Shown: positions 24,658 through 36,785 of the stretch, piece by piece
How the letters are laid out: each line of letters starts with the position of its first letter
Numbering within the stretch: position 1 is the first letter of the stretch
Source of the DNA: Thermothielavioides terrestris NRRL 8126
Lineage: Eukaryota > Ascomycota > Sordariomycetes > Sordariales > Chaetomiaceae
Direction: 5' to 3'
Assembly (NCBI RefSeq): GCF_000226115.1
Contig: NC_016459.1
Span: 4,594,501-4,658,500, forward strand
Length of the DNA stretch: 64,000 nt
Notes under the pieces: generated by a model
The model's database searches: none
Seen by the model: the letters and a program-made list of their open reading frames with translations, nothing else
What the model was told of the DNA's origin: nothing
Translations under genes and position numbers: made by a program

Positions 24658-25676
24658 GTCGACGACGAAAAGAAAACACAGAATCTGAACAGTGCTACCG
24701 TAGCACTCGAGTGTTTCCGGGGACCTGGATCCGACGGCAGCAGCCAGCGCAACCAACGGCACCGGTGATTTAATTCAACCCGCAGGACGGACGCAAACAC
24801 ACTCCCTCGCGAGAGCGCAGCGGAGGGCCGTCCGTCGACGAGGACCCAGCCACATGAGCACGAGGGGTTGCATGCCAATGCTAATACGACCACGGCATGC
24901 AGGAAGTGGCAACGGAGCTAGCCAAGGGGAAACGGTCTCCTCTGACTGGCGCGCTTAGAGCGCAGCTCTCCACTTGACCACGTTGCGGGAGGCCCTAACG
25001 GCGTACCGGCGTTCACCCCAGATCAAGAGCACATCGCCGGTGCCGACGCTAGCGATTGGCGCCGTTGGCCAATGACTCGTCTGATTCGCGCGGCAACAGA
25101 CGTATCCCCGCATGCTCTGGTCCAGAACCCCGCGAGGCGTGCACGAATGGAGCTGGAGGTTGGAGGGATGCGGCCAGAGAATATCCACCAGTGCCGGCCG
25201 AGGAACTGCGGGGTGGAGCTGGGGAGCTAGCACTGGAATCGGGATGTGGGAGCGGAGAAAGCGGGGGCCGTGGGGAAACGTGGATGCTCTCTGGGGTTAG
25301 TCTGGGGAGAGAGGTTGGGGAAGGCCAGGGCTCGGCCTGGGCAAGTGTACCCGGACTGCCCTGTTTGCTGACGCACGAGCGAAGAAGCTACTCCGAGCTC
25401 GTGGTACCAGGTAGTTCGAAGACCGGAGCTTCTCCGTCACTGGACTAGCGTTCAGGAAGGTCCACGGACCACGCGAGAGGCGGCCGGCCTGGCACGCGAT
25501 CGAAGGGCACACGCAGACATCGAAGTATAAAAGCAAGCTCGAGATCTGCAGGCAAGGTGCGCTGGTGGTGGGTCACGTCTCATCGCGCTGCTGCAGGAAG
25601 AAGAAACCAGTTCCTCTTCTCCCGCTCGAACAGCCGCCCGACTTTCCCAGCAGCATTTCTCGAGCACCACCCCAGG
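24658..25676. promoter_or_regulatory. shared divergent promoter, GH51 / sugar porter
   Basis: About 1 kb separates the two start codons. TATAAAA at 25526-25532 lies about 145 bp upstream of the transporter ATG. CTAGCC at 24918-24923 is a reverse-strand GGCTAG, matching the GGCTAR consensus of XlnR/XLR-1-type regulators. GGGG-containing words matching the loose CreA/CRE-1 consensus are common but weak evidence at this GC content. Co-regulation by arabinose and glucose repression is inference. Confidence 0.55.
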
Positions 25677-27391
25677 ATGGCGCTCCCGCCCAAGTGGTAC
25701 CAGTTTCTGGTGGGCGTCTTCGCCTCACTCGGCTCTGTGCTGTTCGGCTACGATCTGGGTGTCATTGCCCAGGTCATCGCTTCCCCTTCTTTCCTGACCA
25801 AGTTCAACCCCAGCAGCAATGAGACGTGCGTGCTCCTTGGCTTTCCCCCGACCCCGTCGAGACCTTCCTTTTTTCGACCGGCTAACTAACATCGGGGGCA
25901 TGCAGAGCGGCGGTCGTGTCGGTGTTTACCGGCGGTGCCTTCATCGGCGCAGCCGTGGCCGGTCCCGCGGGTGACTACCTCGGACGTCGGTGGACCATCA
26001 TGTCGGGAGCTCTCGTCTTCTGCCTTGGCGGCGGCCTGCAGACGGGCGCGCAGACGCTCGGGTATCTCTACGCCGGCCGCTCCCTCGCCGGCGTCGGCGT
26101 CGGCATCCTGTGTATGATTGTGCCGCTCTACCAGGCCGAGCTGTCCCACCCGAGCATCCGTGGCCGTGTGACGGCTCTGCAGCAGTTTATGCTCGGTGTC
26201 GGTGCTCTGGCGGCGGGTTGGATTTCCTATGGTAAGCAGAGATGCCCGGGTGTTATGTTGCTGTGACTGCCGAGAAGAAGAAGTTTTTGTATGAATTAAG
26301 CTTAACCCCCCCTTCTCTCTTCCACACCAGGCACCTACGTCGGCTTCGCGGACACCAACGACGGGCAGTGGCGGACGTCGCTCGGGATCCAGGTCATCCC
26401 GGCCGTGTTCCTCGCCGCGCTTATCCTGCTCTTCCCGGAGTCGCCACGCTGGCTGATCGACCACGACAGGCCGGACGCGGGGCTGAAGACGTTGGCGATG
26501 CTACACGCGCACGGCGACACGACGGACGCGTGGGTGCAGGCCGAGTTCGAGCAGATCCAGGAGGCCATCACATACGAGCACGAGCACGAGGCCAAGTCGT
26601 ACGCGGAGCTCTTCCGGGACCGGTCGTGCTTCCGGCGGCTCTTCCTGGCGTGCGCGCTGCAGGCCTCGATCCAGATGACGGGCGTGTCGGCGATCCAGTA
26701 CTACTCGGTCAGCATCTACGGGCTGATGGGGATCAAGGGCGACGAGACGCTCAAGTACCAGGCCATCTCGTCGGTGATCGCGCTGGTGGCGCAGTTCCTG
26801 TGCATCCTGCTGATCGACCGGTTCGGGCGGCGGTGGCCGCTGATCTGCGGCAACCTGGGCAACTGCGTCACCTTCATCATCGCGACGATCCTGCTGGCGC
26901 TGTACCCGCCGGGGGCCAACAACAACAAGGCGGCCGCGTGGGGGTTCATCGTGGTGACGTGGACGTACAACTTCAGCTTCAGCGCGACGTGCGGCCCGCT
27001 GTCGTGGATCATCCCGGCCGAGATCTTCGACACCAAGACGCGGTCCAAGGGCGTGTCGATCGCGACCATGACGTCCTTCGCCTTCAACACCATGATCGGG
27101 CAGGTCACGGACCCGGCCATGAAGGCGGTCGGGTACCGGTACTACTACCTGTTCGTCATCTGCAACTTCACCAACGCGCTCTTCTTCTGGGCCTTCCTGC
27201 CCGAGACGGCCAACCGGCCGCTCGAGGAGATGAACCGGCTGTTCACCGACGCGCCGCTGTTCGTGCCAACCATGGACGAGCGCCAGTGGGCCACCACCGA
27301 CCTGGAGCGCCGCGTCGAGGAGGTCAAGGCCAAGCAGGGCGAGGCAATGCACAGCGAAGTCGGTGCGAACCCGGGTTACGGGGGGCATTAG
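25677..27391 (+). CDS. MFS sugar porter, probable L-arabinose transporter (LAT-1 type)
   Basis: Three exons: 25677-25825, 25906-26231, 26331-27391 (511 residues). The chosen ATG gives MALPPKWYQFLVGVFASLGS; the open frame extends upstream without another suitable start. Signatures are SVLFGYDLGVIAQV, GPAGDYLGRRWTIM, GRSLAGVGVGILCMIVPLYQ, FPESPRWLIDHDR, IDRFGRRWPL, IIPAEIFDTKTRSKG and LPETANRPLEEMNRL. Twelve transmembrane helices are expected. The head-to-head GH51 arabinofuranosidase and the overall resemblance to fungal LAT-1 proteins suggest L-arabinose import; a broader pentose or hexose range is equally allowed by sequence. Family assignment is firm, substrate is not. Confidence 0.93.
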
Positions 27392-28041
27392 TCGACTTAA
27401 TGTGATGTTGAGAGCGGGGATACTTGAGGAAGGGGGAAGGGAGGTGGGAGGAGGATTTGGTTTTGAGAGGAAGGAAGTCGAGGACAAGATGCTGTGACCG
27501 CGGTAATATGAGAGTAAAGAGCCATGCTGACAGTGGAATGTACTGGCTTGTTATCCATGTAGTACCATGGAATGTAGGGTGATGGTCCAGCGTACCGTAC
27601 TTTGGTCACTTGGTGTGGTGAATGTGCTGTGCAACTGCTGTGCAACTGTGGTGGTGGTGGAAATCGTGGAATTCCAACGCCAACTGGAAATCGTCGTGTC
27701 CTTGACTCAGGGGCGGCCGCGCCCCTCGGATCAAATGCTTGGCGCCAAGACGGCAGGCGGCCGACCCGAGCAGAAATCCATCCCATCTTGCCGCTCCCGA
27801 AAAACCACACATCTCGCGTGGCGCAGCAGGTGCACGCTCGGAACTTTACCGCTGCACAAAGTTGGTGATTGCAAAGCCAGCCGCTGGCAGCTGCTGAGCT
27901 GCAACCTGCGACATTGGCCACATTCAGGAAAAGTGTATTCCGTACAGCGTTGGAGTCGGGAGTTGGTCCGCATGACTCGTCACGATCCAGGCACCCGCCA
28001 ACAGGCCAATCACCTTCTCCAGTCTGGACGACCGCGTAACG
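27392..28041. other. intergenic
   Basis: This is the 3' side of the sugar porter. I see GTGGTGGTGG-type simple sequence near 27648-27660 but no coding frame. Confidence 0.5.
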
Positions 28042-28481
28042 GTGTGGCGGCTGATGGCGAAAGAGGTCCCGCCAAGACTAATTTCGGCCAATTATCGGCA
28101 ATGTTTTTACAACGTTATTACGTAGCCCCGATCGCCAAGGCGTTTGCACTATCGCCAAGCGGTTACGCTGGTTAGTTCGCCGGGGGTACGGGGGGCGGCG
28201 TCAGCCCCCCGCTGGTTAGGGTTCGGGTTAATGGTTAGGATTCGGGTTAAGGTTAGGGTGCGGGTTATCTCGGTTTTCTTTTTTTTCAATTTGGTTGAGG
28301 TTTCGTGAAGTTGTTGCGACGAGTCTTTACGATTGTTCGTTGTTGATGTTGCTCGAAGTCGTCGCGGCCCCGCTCACCCCGTGGCGATTGCCGCTTACCC
28401 CGTGGCGATTGTAAATACTTGTAAGCGGCAGTCTCCGAAATTAGTCTTGGCGGGACCTCTTTAGCCATAACCGTGTGGCGG
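28042..28481. mobile_element. MITE-like element with 9-bp target duplication
   Basis: GTGTGGCGG occurs at 28042-28050 and 28473-28481. Inverted repeats sit just inside: 28054-28087 and 28435-28468, a 34-bp near-perfect pair containing GAGGTCCCGCCAAGACTAAT and its complement (one mismatch seen). The outermost three to four bases of the two ends do not match, so the exact termini are uncertain. The roughly 420-bp interior has no transposase; it contains a GGGGGGC/GCCCCCC palindrome and a telomere-like tract. Class is inferred from the duplication length. Confidence 0.7.
28214..28267 (+). repeat. degenerate interstitial telomere-like repeat
   Basis: About 54 bp are composed of GGTTAGG, GGTTCGGGTTAA and GGTTAGGGTGCGGGTTA words, close to the TTAGGG repeat of filamentous fungi. 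It lies in the middle of the MITE-like element, so it came with the element or was acquired by it, and is not a chromosome end. Confidence 0.7.
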
Positions 28482-29083
28482 TTCGAGGCTTTCGCCCTGC
28501 AGGGACGTTCTGTCAACTAAGTGAGGTACCTTAGCGTCGCCCCCGCCACACAGCGGAGACTTACCCCGCCAGCTTGAGGGAGATTCCACTTCCTCCAGAG
28601 GAAGCTGCACGTTTTATCATCCATGTTGTTGAAAGCAACAGCCAATAGTAAACGCACAGCACGCACTACCTATCGGGGATTTTAGTTTTTTGGGCGCTGT
28701 CGTTGGTCCAATTTACACTGCCCCGCGGTCCCCTCGCCTCCCGGTCTGGCTGGTTGAGGGTTGCGACAAAGATGAAACAAAAAGCTCGCCTCCAGTCCAC
28801 AAAGGCTTGGACAAAGCGCCTACCTCGCACAACGGCCTTTGAACCATCCGGGGTGATTATAATGCCATTGATGTGCCTGCCATTTCTGGACGCCTTTTCT
28901 TGACCTTTCCCGTCTCCTCTCTCCTTCGAACTGGTTGGACTCATGACATTCTCGTGACGACTACCTGCCGTAGGTAATACTGGAAGCCTACCTCATAATT
29001 AAGTAGCTTTTAATTGCCGTTTCACATTCCTTCCTGCTTCTCACCTGCGGAACATTCCGTACATCCCACCCAAACCGCCCGTC
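28482..29083. other. intergenic, promoter of oxysterol-binding protein gene
   Basis: No coding frame is convincing. The sequence just before ATG 29084 is pyrimidine-rich, as usual for fungal leaders. Confidence 0.5.
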
Positions 29084-30513
29084 ATGGACAGCAAAACCCT
29101 GTCGTCTCGCCTGCGCGAGTTGGTTAAGGTGTGTACTTCACCCCGTTCCCCATTCCCCAGGCCCCGCCGCGCGCCCGCTTCTGAGTTCTGACGGCGCTGC
29201 AGTTCCTCGGCACAGTCAAGGGCGACCTCGCCAACGTGACCGGCCCGCCGTCCATGTTGGCCCCCTGTTCCGTCGTCGAGGTCGGCCACTGCTGGGCCCA
29301 GCGCCCGGCCGTCTTTGCCGCCCCGGCCCTCGAGCCCTGCCCAGAGAAGCGCGCCCTGCTCGTCCTCCGCTGGTTCCTCATCGCCCTGCGCAGCCAGCTC
29401 TACGTCGGCGTCGACCTCCAAAACCCGTCGTCCACCTGCTCCACCCATACCGCCACAACCACGACCGCTCCAACTCCCACCAACCGGCCGACCTCCCCTC
29501 CAACACCCCCCGCCAGCCCAACCCTCAAACCCACCGCCTCCCCAACCTCAAAACCAAAAACAAAAACCAAACTCCCCTCCATCCGGAAACCCCTCAACGC
29601 CTTCCTCGGCGAGCTCTTCCTCGCCTCCTGGTCCGACCCGGCCACGCACACACAGACCCGCCTCGTGGCCGAGCAGGTGTCGCACCACCCACCCATCACG
29701 GCGATGCACGTGTCGACCCCGGCCCACGGCGGCGTGCGCGCCGACGGCTACGCCCGCGTCGAGATGACCTTCTCCGGCGCTAGCGGCGTGCTGATCCGCC
29801 AGGTGGGCCACGCGACGCTGCGCGTCGACCGCTACGGCGAGGACTACCTCGTGCCGCTGCCCGACGTCAGGGTGCGCGGCTTCCTGTCCGGCTGCCTGTA
29901 CCCCGAGATCGGCGGCACCTACCACATCGTGGGCAGCTCCGGCGTCGCCGTCGAGGTGCGCTTCAGCGGCGAGGGGGTGTTCCGCGGGCGGCGCAACGCG
30001 TTCGAGGCGCGCGTCTACCGGCGCGGGGGGGAGGAGAAGGGCGCCAGCATCTTCGAGGTGGCCGGGTGCTGGAGCGAGGGGTGGACGGTCAAGGACGGGC
30101 GCACGGGCCGCGTGCTGGAGGCGTACGAGGTGGACGCGCCCGAGAACGGGCCGGCGCCGATGGAGATGCCGCCCGTGGAGGCGCAGGACCCGTGGGAGTC
30201 GCGCCGCGCGTGGGCCGGCGTGCTGCGCGGGCTGCACGCGGGCGACATGCGCACCGTGGTGGCGGAAAAGACCAAGATCGAGCAGGCGCAGCGCCAGATG
30301 CGCGCCAGCGAGGCCCTGCGCGGCATCGTCTGGGAGCCCCTGCTGTTCCGGTCGGTGGCCGGTGCCGAGCACCACGTCTTCCACCGCCTGGCCGACGGCC
30401 TGGACTGGCCGCTGCAGCACGAGAAGACCAAGGGGGTCTGGCGGGTGGACGACGAGCGGGTGAAGAACCTGCAGCGCCCGTTCCGGGGCGAGCTCACGCC
30501 GTTTGGTTACTAG
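29084..30513 (+). CDS. oxysterol-binding protein (Osh/Kes1-like ORD)
   Basis: Two exons, 29084-29128 and 29203-30513 (451 residues); the first encodes MDSKTLSSRLRELVK. The body is one OSBP-related lipid-binding domain: FLGTVKGDLANVTGPPSMLA, RALLVLRWFLIALRSQLYVG, KPLNAFLGELFLASW and the family fingerprint EQVSHHPP near residues 171-178. WSEGWTVKDG and the C-terminal WRVDDERVKNLQRPF follow. There is no PH, ankyrin or FFAT region, so it is the short Kes1/Osh4 type that exchanges sterol and PI4P between membranes. A Thr/Pro/Lys-rich insert (about residues 95-140) interrupts the domain before the KPLNAFLGE strand, longer than I expect for short OSBPs. Codon use becomes strikingly GC-rich in the second half. 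Confidence 0.93.
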
Positions 30514-31711
30514 TTAGTGCACACTACACTACTGGATGGTGGTCGCATGGGCAACGGGTTGTGTTGGCCTCAAGATTTCAAACTCCATAGCGTCGGCGTT
30601 GGGGGCAGTTTCTTCATCGGTGCATCTAGAAACGTTAGAAATTACGAGATCAGAAATGTCAGCATTTCGCGTTGTCTGGCCTCGACTGTTGCGCATTGAT
30701 GTTGGCGGTGGGAGACATGCAAGCACAAGGGCTGGAAGAGAGGTTCATTGTCGATGCCATACCCAACGTGGCAACACGTTACGGTTGTTTGGTAAGCTAT
30801 TCCGCTTCCCTACGCAGTAATCATAGCGAAGACGCTCGGCAGCATACACTAGAAAGGGGCAAATTGCTTGACACTATTCCGGACATACACCAGCCAAGAC
30901 CGCTAGTGTAAGACAGGGCCAGCAGCGGCTGGGGTGTGGAAGGTGTAGGAAGGATGAAGGATGATGAACCTCGACGCCACATCGAGTTATGTAACGTGAA
31001 GCATGGGGTCTTTCAATGCAGCGTTAAATCGGCCAGGGATTCCCCTACTTCCGTATGTATGTACACTATCAACACGCTTTGATGTTGTAACTGATATAAC
31101 GATAGGAGGATCTCCTAATAGTCTCTAGTGGGGGGCAGCAGCTACGAACCGAATCCGGGGCCCGCAGCCGAGAAATTTCGGGGATTCCCTTCGGAGTTTG
31201 AAGAAGGAAGGTGTTAGTGTTAATGATGCGGAACAGGAACGACGGACAAGGAGTTGGCACCCTCCACTTACTCCCGCCCGCCCGACTCCCTTGCAATATG
31301 GTCAGGGACTGCTTGTGTTGAACAAGCGGTTCAACGTGTCTGGGGTTGTTGATTAGAAAACAATCATACCGAAAGGAGGCCGCAATGCACAGCATCTCAA
31401 ACACTGCACGACGTCGTTGCCCTCGTTTCACGATGGTCGGACTGCGTTACATTGCCCACGTTTGGATTGTCAAGAAATGCAAAGCCTTGGCGTGGGAAGA
31501 CGTCGCGAAGCGCTCCTGCGGTTGCACGCCAACTCAATTGCAATCAAGTACTCAGTTTTCCGTACTCCGAACTCCGTGGGTGTAGAGACCAGAACCACGG
31601 GAGCCAGCTTCCGCTTCAGGGGTACGTACAACAGCCATTTTTACCTACGCAACATGCAGTAACACCGTCATGGAACACTCGTGATCGTCATCCCGCCTTT
31701 GCCCTTCAGCT
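30514..31711. other. intergenic between convergent genes
   Basis: The oxysterol-binding protein gene and the minus-strand rhodopsin-fold gene both end here. I see no coding frame or structured repeat. Confidence 0.55.
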
Positions 31712-33092
31712 TCAGTTATTCCTCGCACGGCCTGGACCGCCCGTCTTCGTCGTCGTCGTCGTCCTATTCCCAGCCCTGCCAGCCACCGGCGCCCTGTCGA
31801 CCGTCTCATCGCTAGACAGCGCGTCCGGGTCGGCGAAGACGACGGTCGATTGGCCGTGATGGGGCTTCCGGTCGGCCAGCTCGTAGTCGCCGCCGGCGTT
31901 GAAGGCGCGCTCGCTGCTCGACTCGTCCGTGGCCGGCTTGGACGCGGTGGCGCGCCGGGTCGAGGACATCGCGCGGCTGCCGCCGCCGCCGCCGCCGCCG
32001 CCGTCCTTCTGGCGGTGGTAGCCGGAGCCGACACCGCCCGAGACGCCGTTGGTGCGCGAGCCGTAGCCGAGCGTGCTGCCGAGGATGCGCCTGAAGATGG
32101 GCCGCAGCGTGGGCAGGTTGGCCGCGACGATGCCCGTGTTGCACTCGACCACGGTCCAGATGGTGATGTCGCGCGAGTCCCACAGAAAGTCGCCCTGCTT
32201 GCCGTAGTTGACCAGCGAGTGGATCTTGATGAAGGCGGCCGCGCAGGCGAAGCAGCCGAGCCCGAGGGAAAAGAGCAGCGAGATGCGCGTGCGCAGGTTG
32301 ACGTTGAGGTTCCAGAGCATCGGCCCGGGGATGAACACGGCGAAGCACAGGTCCGTCAGGATGTTGAGCGACACGTTAGTGTACGAGAGGCCCTGGAGCG
32401 TCGACTGCGGCCAGCAGTGGGGAGTGACGGACGAGTCCCAGAGGGCGCGTATGTCGGTGCATTGTAGGATTATAGTCTGCACAGTTACGAAACACACGAA
32501 GGAGTCAGCACAGTCTGTCCAGTATGCCCTCGGCAGCTGACAAGACAAGCAGGGAACGAGACTCACGAAGAAGCAGGCGATCGTGTAGACGGCCATGAAC
32601 GACATGATAGAGATGATCAGCCGCCTGTAGAATGGCGTGGTCGCGATACGGAGCAGCATGGAGCCGACGGCCAGCTTGACGATGCAGATGGCGAAGAGGT
32701 ACATGGGCTGACTGACGAAATTCAGCTTGAGGCCGGTCGACAGGTCGGCTGGTGGTATGTCGCCGATGTGTCTGCCCGCGCCGTGCACAACCGAACCCCA
32801 CACAACCCCCTCGCCGGAGAGGACCAAGGCGACGGCCAAGGTCATGAAGTAGTCCTGGTTGTTGCCACGACGATTAGCCGCTGCAGCGCCGAGTAAGTCG
32901 TGAAGAAGTCAATATCGGTAGTCTCCTTACATCGAGGCCGACATTGTGGACCACAAACAGTCGCACGTACATGCGGGCGACGTAGGTGATCAGGGCCAGC
33001 GAGGTGATGGCCAGCGTCGCCCCCAGAATTCTCGGGCCGTCATTGTCGTTCGGGTTCGAGGGGAGGGGCGCGGCCCCGCCAGAACTCGCCAT
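31712..33092 (-). CDS. PTH11-like fungal rhodopsin-fold integral membrane protein
   Basis: Three exons on the minus strand: 33092-32931, 32854-32567, 32476-31712 (404 residues). The second intron has no stop and is a multiple of three, so it could be misread as coding; splicing restores TIACFFTIILQCTDIRALWD, the normal family join. Hallmarks are GATLAITSLALITYVARMYV (TM1), NVGLDDYFMTLAVAL, YLFAICIVKLAVGSMLLRI, ALWDSSVTPHCWP and YTNVSLNILTDLCFAVFIPG, giving about seven helices. The roughly 110-residue cytoplasmic tail is low complexity (poly-Gly, Ser/Thr). The family (fungal rhodopsin domain, related to PTH11) is mostly uncharacterised; some members sense surface cues. It lacks the CFEM ectodomain. 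Ligand unknown. Confidence 0.9.
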
Positions 33093-34430
33093 GATCAGCG
33101 TCCCGATCTCAGCCCGTCCGTCGATCGATCTTCGATGCTAGAGGATCTCGGGGACAAGGAGATGGGGGAGCACGGGGCGTAAAAATGCTCGGGAAGAGGG
33201 GTTCAAGCGCCGACCTCTCATGGCTGAAGTTTCCGATCCTTCAATCTCAGTTTGGCCCGAGACATCGGGGCCTCCGAGAGCTCACGCTGCACTCGAGGCA
33301 GGCCATGGTTGGCATCCGCACGGGCAAACCTCGCTGTGTGGCGCAGTCCCAGCGCACGCCATGAAACTTGGCGAGGACCAGAACCTCTGGCAGCAGGGGT
33401 TCTCAACAAAGTCTTTCTTAGCGAGATGGCTCAACTACCACGCCGATGGAGGACCTTCCTGGTCAAGCAAAGCGAGGATGGCTTGCGAGGGGAAGCATGG
33501 GTACGGATGAATCCGAGTCCGGAGTACAACGAACTTACACGACTAGTGTAGTCTTGGCCGTCTCCCCTGTTGCAGGCCGAGACTCAACAGGTGCCGTGCC
33601 CCCCTTGCTCTGGAACACTCCGTAAACTATACTAATCCATTCATACGACCGCATGTCGCGTTGGGGGCCACAACACACTATATGTAGCACCGTTAACTAG
33701 TCTATGCACATACACTAGTTACTGTATAGCGTCCGAGGTAACAAATCAGCTTGCTTCCCGAAGCTTGCAGGCCTTCCCGAAGCTTGCAGGCAGTGGAGGC
33801 ACCGGTGACCGGGGAGGAGAGCCGGCGCACAGACAGGCAGGGCTCTCGACCAGCCGCTCGTTCGCTTGTCCATAGTGGGCGAATTATCCGCCCGAATAAC
33901 GACCACAGGATTCCAACCTGCATATGCAACACGCAGCGGATATCAGGCCATCTTGGGACCAACAGATTGAGCACGCAGGAGTTGGTCGTCCAACCCTGCC
34001 GCTCCCAGGCTAGAACCTTACATAAACGACACTAGTGTAGAACCCCTGTGCCGGGTCCAGATATCGCCGGTGTTGAATGTACGGAGTAAGCGATCCCACT
34101 CATGACCCCAGTCGCTGCACGCCCGGCCGCGTCGGCCTCTCGTAGGCCGCCGTGAGGCACGACCGACCATTGCCGGCATGTCTTCGTCGGGATTACATAC
34201 TTCCCAACTACACTATTGGGTCCCAGAAGCGGGAGCTGTGTCCGGGTCTCGGCAACGCGAGGTTACTATGGCTTTTTCGCTTATGCGGTCTGACCCATCA
34301 GAACCGGTCCTGCTCTTATAAAAAGTCTTCTTTGGGTGTCTTCCACGCCGCCTCCTTGCTGTCACTCTCCCAGGTTTTCAGTTCCAGCAGCCGTCCAGTC
34401 CCACTTGTTTACGCCAAGCTGATCTGCAAG
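33093..34430. other. divergent intergenic region with tyrosinase TATA box
   Basis: TATAAAAA at 34317-34324 lies about 107 bp upstream of the tyrosinase ATG and is a good TATA candidate. A 19-bp tandem pair (CTTCCCGAAGCTTGCAGG) lies at 33754-33790. ACTAGTGTA words occur at 33542, 33711 (reverse) and 34031, and TACGGAGTA at 34080. No gene is seen. Confidence 0.6.
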
Positions 34431-35899
34431 ATGCGCACGGGATCGCTGATCGTCCTCGCCCTCCAGGCCGCCTCGTCGGTTCTCGGGGCGCCCCAGGCCA
34501 CCAGCACGGCCGTGCCCTCGTCGGACCCCGAGGAGGCGCTGCAGCAGCTGCAGGCGCTGAACGACGCCGCCGCGCAGCAGGCCCAAGACGCTGTCAGCAG
34601 CAACAACAGCACCGTTGCGTCCCGCAGCTCCGCCGGCGGCGCTTGTACTCTGAGCAACCTCAAGGTCCGCCGAGAATGGTATGTTGCTTCTCGCTCTCGC
34701 CCTTACCCCCGCCCTCGCTGTTGCCCTCGCCCTCGCCCTGACGGACCTCGCCGCTAACGATGAACCACCTCTGGCGATGTAGGGGCACGCTGAGCAAGCA
34801 GGAGAAGAAGGCCTACATCAGCGCCGTCCAGTGCCTGATGTCCAAGCCGGCGAACACGCCCTCCGAGCTGGTGCCCGGCGCCAAGAACCGCTTCGATGAC
34901 TTCGTTGCGTCGCACATCAACCAGACCATGGAGATCCACTACACGGCCAACTTCCTCTCCTGGCACCGCTATTTCACCTGGATGTACGAGAAGGCTCTGC
35001 AGACCGAGTGCGGCTACACGGGCACCCAGCCGGTACGATGATGCGCAATAGTCCCTCCGTTGTTTCTTTCTTTCTTTCTCTTTTTTCTCTTCCCCTTTTC
35101 GTTTTCTCTTTGGTTAGATTTATCATTGTTGACTTTTGTTGATTCATGACAGTACTGGAACTGGGGTATCACGGCCATCACCGGCCTGGAGAACTCGCCC
35201 GTGTTCGACGGCAGCGACACGTCCATGTCGGGCAACGGCGCCGTCGTGCCGAACGAGGGCGACGTCGTGATCCAGACCAACAACGGCCTGCCGCCGATCG
35301 TGCTGCCGCCCGGCACCGGCGGCGGCTGCGTGACCTCGGGCCCGTTCCAGAACATGACGGTCAACCTGGGGCCGGTCAGCCTCAGCCTGGCGGGCGGCGG
35401 CGTGGGCACGAACCCGGACGGGCAGTTCGCGTACAACCCGCGGTGCCTCAAGCGCGACCTGACCACCAAGGTCAACCAGATGTTCGCCAACGCGTCGGCC
35501 ATCGTGTCCAACATCCTGGTGCCGCGCGACATCGACACGTTCCAGATGCAGATGCAGGGCGTGCCGGGCACCGGCAACCTGGGCATCCACGGCGGCGGGC
35601 ACTACTCGATGGGCGGCGACCCGGGCCGCGACTTCTTCGTGTCGCCCGGCGACCCGGCCTTCTACCTGCACCACTCCATGATTGACCGCGTCTGGTGGCT
35701 CTGGCAGTCGCTGTCGCCCCGCGACCGCACCCAGGGCCCCACCGCCATCGCGGGCACCCGCACGTTCCTCAACAGCCCGCCCAGCCCCAACGCCACGCTC
35801 GACGACCTCGTCGACCTGGGCTACGCCGGCGGCCCGCCCCTGCCGATCAGGGACCTGCTGAGCACCACCGCCGGCCCGTTCTGCTACATCTACCTGTGA
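34431..35899 (+). CDS. secreted short tyrosinase / o-diphenol oxidase
   Basis: Three exons: 34431-34678, 34783-35032, 35153-35899 (414 residues). Signal peptide MRTGSLIVLALQAASSVLGA is followed by a Gln/Ala-rich propeptide-like helix. The CuA site has His in VASHINQTMEIHYTANFLSW followed by HRYF. The CuB site has GIHGGGHYSMGGDPGRDFF (HxxxH-type pair) and FYLHHSMIDRVWWLWQ. These are the six type-3 copper ligands. The C-terminus ends shortly after the core (CYIYL), with no long C-terminal cap, so this is the short secreted class described in ascomycetes rather than the melanin tyrosinase with a cleaved C-terminal domain. It would oxidise phenols or diphenols outside the cell. Monophenolase versus catechol oxidase activity cannot be told from sequence. 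Confidence 0.94.
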
Positions 35900-36785
35900 T
35901 TGATGATGGGCACTGCCCGCCCACCGCTTGCTCTTCTGGGAGAGACCGTTTTGATACGAGATAGGACACAGAGAGAGTAGGTCAAATACACCGTAATACT
36001 TAAGTCTTAAAATCCTTCAGCCCAGTAACTGCTCCATATCACGAGACAGACAACGCGGGTGCTTCCGAGGTGTAGAATTTGTGTGCGGTGTCAGGGGGCG
36101 GACGTTGAGGAGGCCGCGTCTGTGCACCAGGGGGCTCCACTTTTCGAAAATCCAGTTGCCCCCTCCCCCTGGAGACAACCGTCCATGCGAGGTCTGTCAC
36201 ATTGTGGCTTGCATGGGTGTGCGAGTGATGGTGTGGTCGGTCAGCTTCGCGGCGCCTGCCGTGGAGAGCGTGCCCGCAGGCCAGAATCTTCGGTCGAGGC
36301 TCGGGCCGCAGCGCTGTCACCCTCCTTCCCTCTGCTCCCGACCTAAACGTGTTCCCAAGAGGCTCATGTTGGCTTCCTTTTCAGGGCAGCCGCCAACCTC
36401 TTGGCATCTTGGCATGGTTTTGTCTGTGAGGGTCATGAGATTGCAGACGGGGTGACACGGAGTGTAGGAGACGTGTCAGGTGGGGTGGGGAGGAGGGTGA
36501 GCTGGGACAGGGTCAAAGGTCAAACGAGTCCCGGCGGACGGCCGCAATGGCCCGGCCGCGGCAGCGTATTGATGGAAGACGGAACTGCAACAGAGACACA
36601 ACCAAATAGAGACCTGAGCGCGGAGAATCGATGTTGTATGATTAATGCTCATGATATAGATGCAGCAGTAGGTAAGGAATCGCGGGAATGAGAGGTGAAC
36701 TTAGGTGAAGAGAACAAAAAGAACGCAAAAGCAAGCCAACACCCCCCAACTCCCAGCTAGTGTCCAAGCAGAGCAAGCACAACAC
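35900..36785. other. intergenic between convergent genes
   Basis: Terminal region of the tyrosinase and of the minus-strand flavoprotein. No coding frame is convincing. Confidence 0.5.

Noticed and set aside
26501..27487. 328-codon minus frame over the sugar porter
   Set aside because: Shadow of GC-rich third positions opposite a complete transporter.
32477..32566. Extra 30 residues inside the rhodopsin-fold protein
   Set aside because: An in-frame, stop-free intron with GTGAGT and a cag acceptor; removing it restores the family sequence.
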